Assembly (NCBI GenBank): GCA_937902565.1
Contig: CALFMX010000316.1
Location: 1 to 7,234, forward strand
Origin: an uncultured Spirochaetales bacterium
GTDB taxonomy: Bacteria > Spirochaetota > Spirochaetia > Sphaerochaetales > Sphaerochaetaceae
Direction: 5' to 3'
Length of the DNA: 7,234 nt
The position numbers and the translations under genes are program-made. The first letter of the stretch is position 1. Every line of letters starts with the position of its first letter. Positions 5,954 through 7,234 of this stretch are shown one piece after another. The notes beneath the pieces are model-generated. The model did no database searches. It had not been told where the DNA came from and was given only the letters and a program-made list of their open reading frames with translations.

Positions 5954-7234
5954 TGTGAGCTACAGGATCTGGCTGCCGAGTTTGGCATCCGTGAGCAGCC
6001 CTTCGAGGTTCGCCTCAGCGATCGGCCGAAGGATACCTCCTCCGCCTCGATCGTCCTCGATCCCGAGAAGTGCATCAAGTGCGGCCGCTGTGTCCAGGTC
6101 TGTCAGGACCTGCAGGGCGTCTTCGCCCTCGAGTTCATCGGCCGCGGAGATGGGACGGTGATGGCACCGGCTGCGATGCTGCAGCTGGATGACAGCCCCT
6201 GTGTGCGCTGTGGCCAGTGTGTCGTGCACTGCCCGGTCGGCGCCATCTACGAGAAGGATGAGATCGACCTCTTCCGTGATGCTGTCGCCGACCCGGAGAA
6301 GCAGGTCGTCGTCCAGATCGCCCCGTCGATCAGGGTCGGGCTCTCCGAGTCCTTCGGCCTGCCGCCCGGGACGGTGACGACCAAGAAAATCTACTCGGCG
6401 CTGCGCAAGCTCGGGGCCGTAGCGGTCCACGACACCAACTTCGGTGCCGACCTGACCATCATCGAGGAGGGCAGCGAACTGCTTGGCCGTATCCAGAACG
6501 GTGGGGCGCTTCCCCAGTTCACCTCCTGTTGTCCCGCCTGGGTCGACTACATCGAGAAGTACTACCCGGATCTGTTGGAGTACGTCTCCAGTGCCAAGAG
6601 CCCGATGCAGATGCACGGTGCCATACAGAAGACCTACTTCGCCGAAAAGGCCGAGATCGATCCTGCGAAGATGTTCACCGTTGCCATCATGCCCTGTACC
6701 GCCAAGAAGTTTGAGTCCGAGCGGGATGAGAGCATGCATGCCAGTGGGTATAGGGATGTGGACCTGGTGCTCACCACCCGAGAGTTCGCCCGCCTCATCA
6801 AGGGCTCGGGTATCGACTTCCTCGCCCTTGACGAGGAGGAAGCCGACGATCCGCTCGGAGAGTACAGTGGCGCCGGCACGATCTTCGGGGCAACCGGTGG
6901 GGTCATGGAGGCTGCCGTACGCAGTGCCTACCACTTCGCCACCGGCAAGGAGCTTGCCAACGTCGAAATCGAGTCGGTCCGTGGCCTTGAAGAGATCAAG
7001 AAGGGTGTGGTTGACTTTGACGGTACCCCGGTCCGGGTTGCGGTCGTACACGGCCTCTCCCACATAGCCGAGTTGCTTGACGAGGTTCGTGAGGCGAAGG
7101 CCAAGGGTGAACAGGCCCCCTACGAGTTCATCGAGGTGATGGCATGCCGCGGCGGTTGTATCGCCGGAGGCGGACAGCCCTACGGTGCAACCGATATCCT
7201 GCGCAAGGAGCGTGCCGCCGGTCTCTACAGAGAT
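5954..7234 (+). CDS. hndD: [FeFe] hydrogenase catalytic subunit HndD/HydA, part after the in-frame TAG (3' end outside window)
   Basis: A continuous 427-codon frame in phase with the N-terminal part. Numbered from the TTG start, it holds Cys109 of the His-Cys cluster, two ferredoxin clusters (Cys148/151/154/158 and Cys191/194/197/201) and all three H-cluster motifs: TSCCPAW (Cys300), MPCTAKK (Cys356) and MACRGGC (Cys506, Cys510) followed by IAGGGQP. These bind the catalytic diiron site that reduces protons or oxidises H2. About 40-60 residues should follow beyond the window. There is no start codon near the TAG; the first in-frame candidates are GTG 6158 and ATG 6161, after GGAG (6146-6149). 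A protein begun there would lack the His-Cys cluster and the first ferredoxin cluster. No frameshift or lost ligand was found, so the gene does not look like an old pseudogene. Confidence 0.92.

Noticed and set aside
5960..7063. A 367-codon open frame on the minus strand opposite hndD.
   Set aside because: Same codon-bias effect; the plus strand carries the ferredoxin and H-cluster motifs across the whole stretch.

Overview
The window looks like part of the chromosome of an anaerobic, fermentative bacterium. Its core is an operon for a multisubunit, NAD(P)-linked, probably electron-bifurcating [FeFe] hydrogenase (Hnd/Hyd type, group A3). A divergently transcribed gene beside it encodes the NADH/NAD+-sensing repressor Rex. 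The coding regions are GC-rich, and the 175-base gap between rex and the operon is strikingly AT-rich. The lineage cannot be fixed from the sequence. Gene content and a lipoprotein with a relaxed lipobox would suit a Sphaerochaeta-like spirochaete, but a clostridial or other anaerobic host is not excluded.

Layout: (1) 3-512 (+), the C-terminal end of an unrecognised, probably helical protein cut by the window edge. (2) 545-1543 (+), a predicted lipoprotein of the endonuclease/exonuclease/phosphatase fold. (3) 1550-2179 (-), rex, convergent with the previous gene. (4) 2180-2354, an AT-rich divergent control region with a good sigma70-type promoter for rex and two perfect inverted repeats. (5) 2355-7234 (+), the operon: hndA (NuoE-like), a small GHKL ATPase, hndB (thioredoxin-like [2Fe-2S] protein), hndC (NuoF-like flavoprotein) and hndD (H-cluster catalytic subunit, cut by the window end). 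Gaps between operon genes run from a 1-base overlap to 20 bases, so one transcript is very likely.

How the genes work together: HndC would bind FMN and NAD(H). HndA, HndB and the many Fe-S clusters of HndC and HndD would carry electrons to the H-cluster of HndD, where H2 is made or oxidised. Rex would tie expression to the cellular NADH/NAD+ ratio. The ATPase has the full ATP-binding signature but no phosphoacceptor histidine, and its role is unknown.

The most notable observation is an in-frame amber codon (TAG, 5951-5953) inside hndD. It sits directly before the fourth ligand of the His-Cys [4Fe-4S] cluster. The reading frame then continues without any disruption through both ferredoxin clusters and all three H-cluster motifs to the window end. 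TAG also ends two other genes here, so a genome-wide reassignment of TAG is unlikely. Sequencing error, a recent nonsense mutation and site-specific readthrough remain open.
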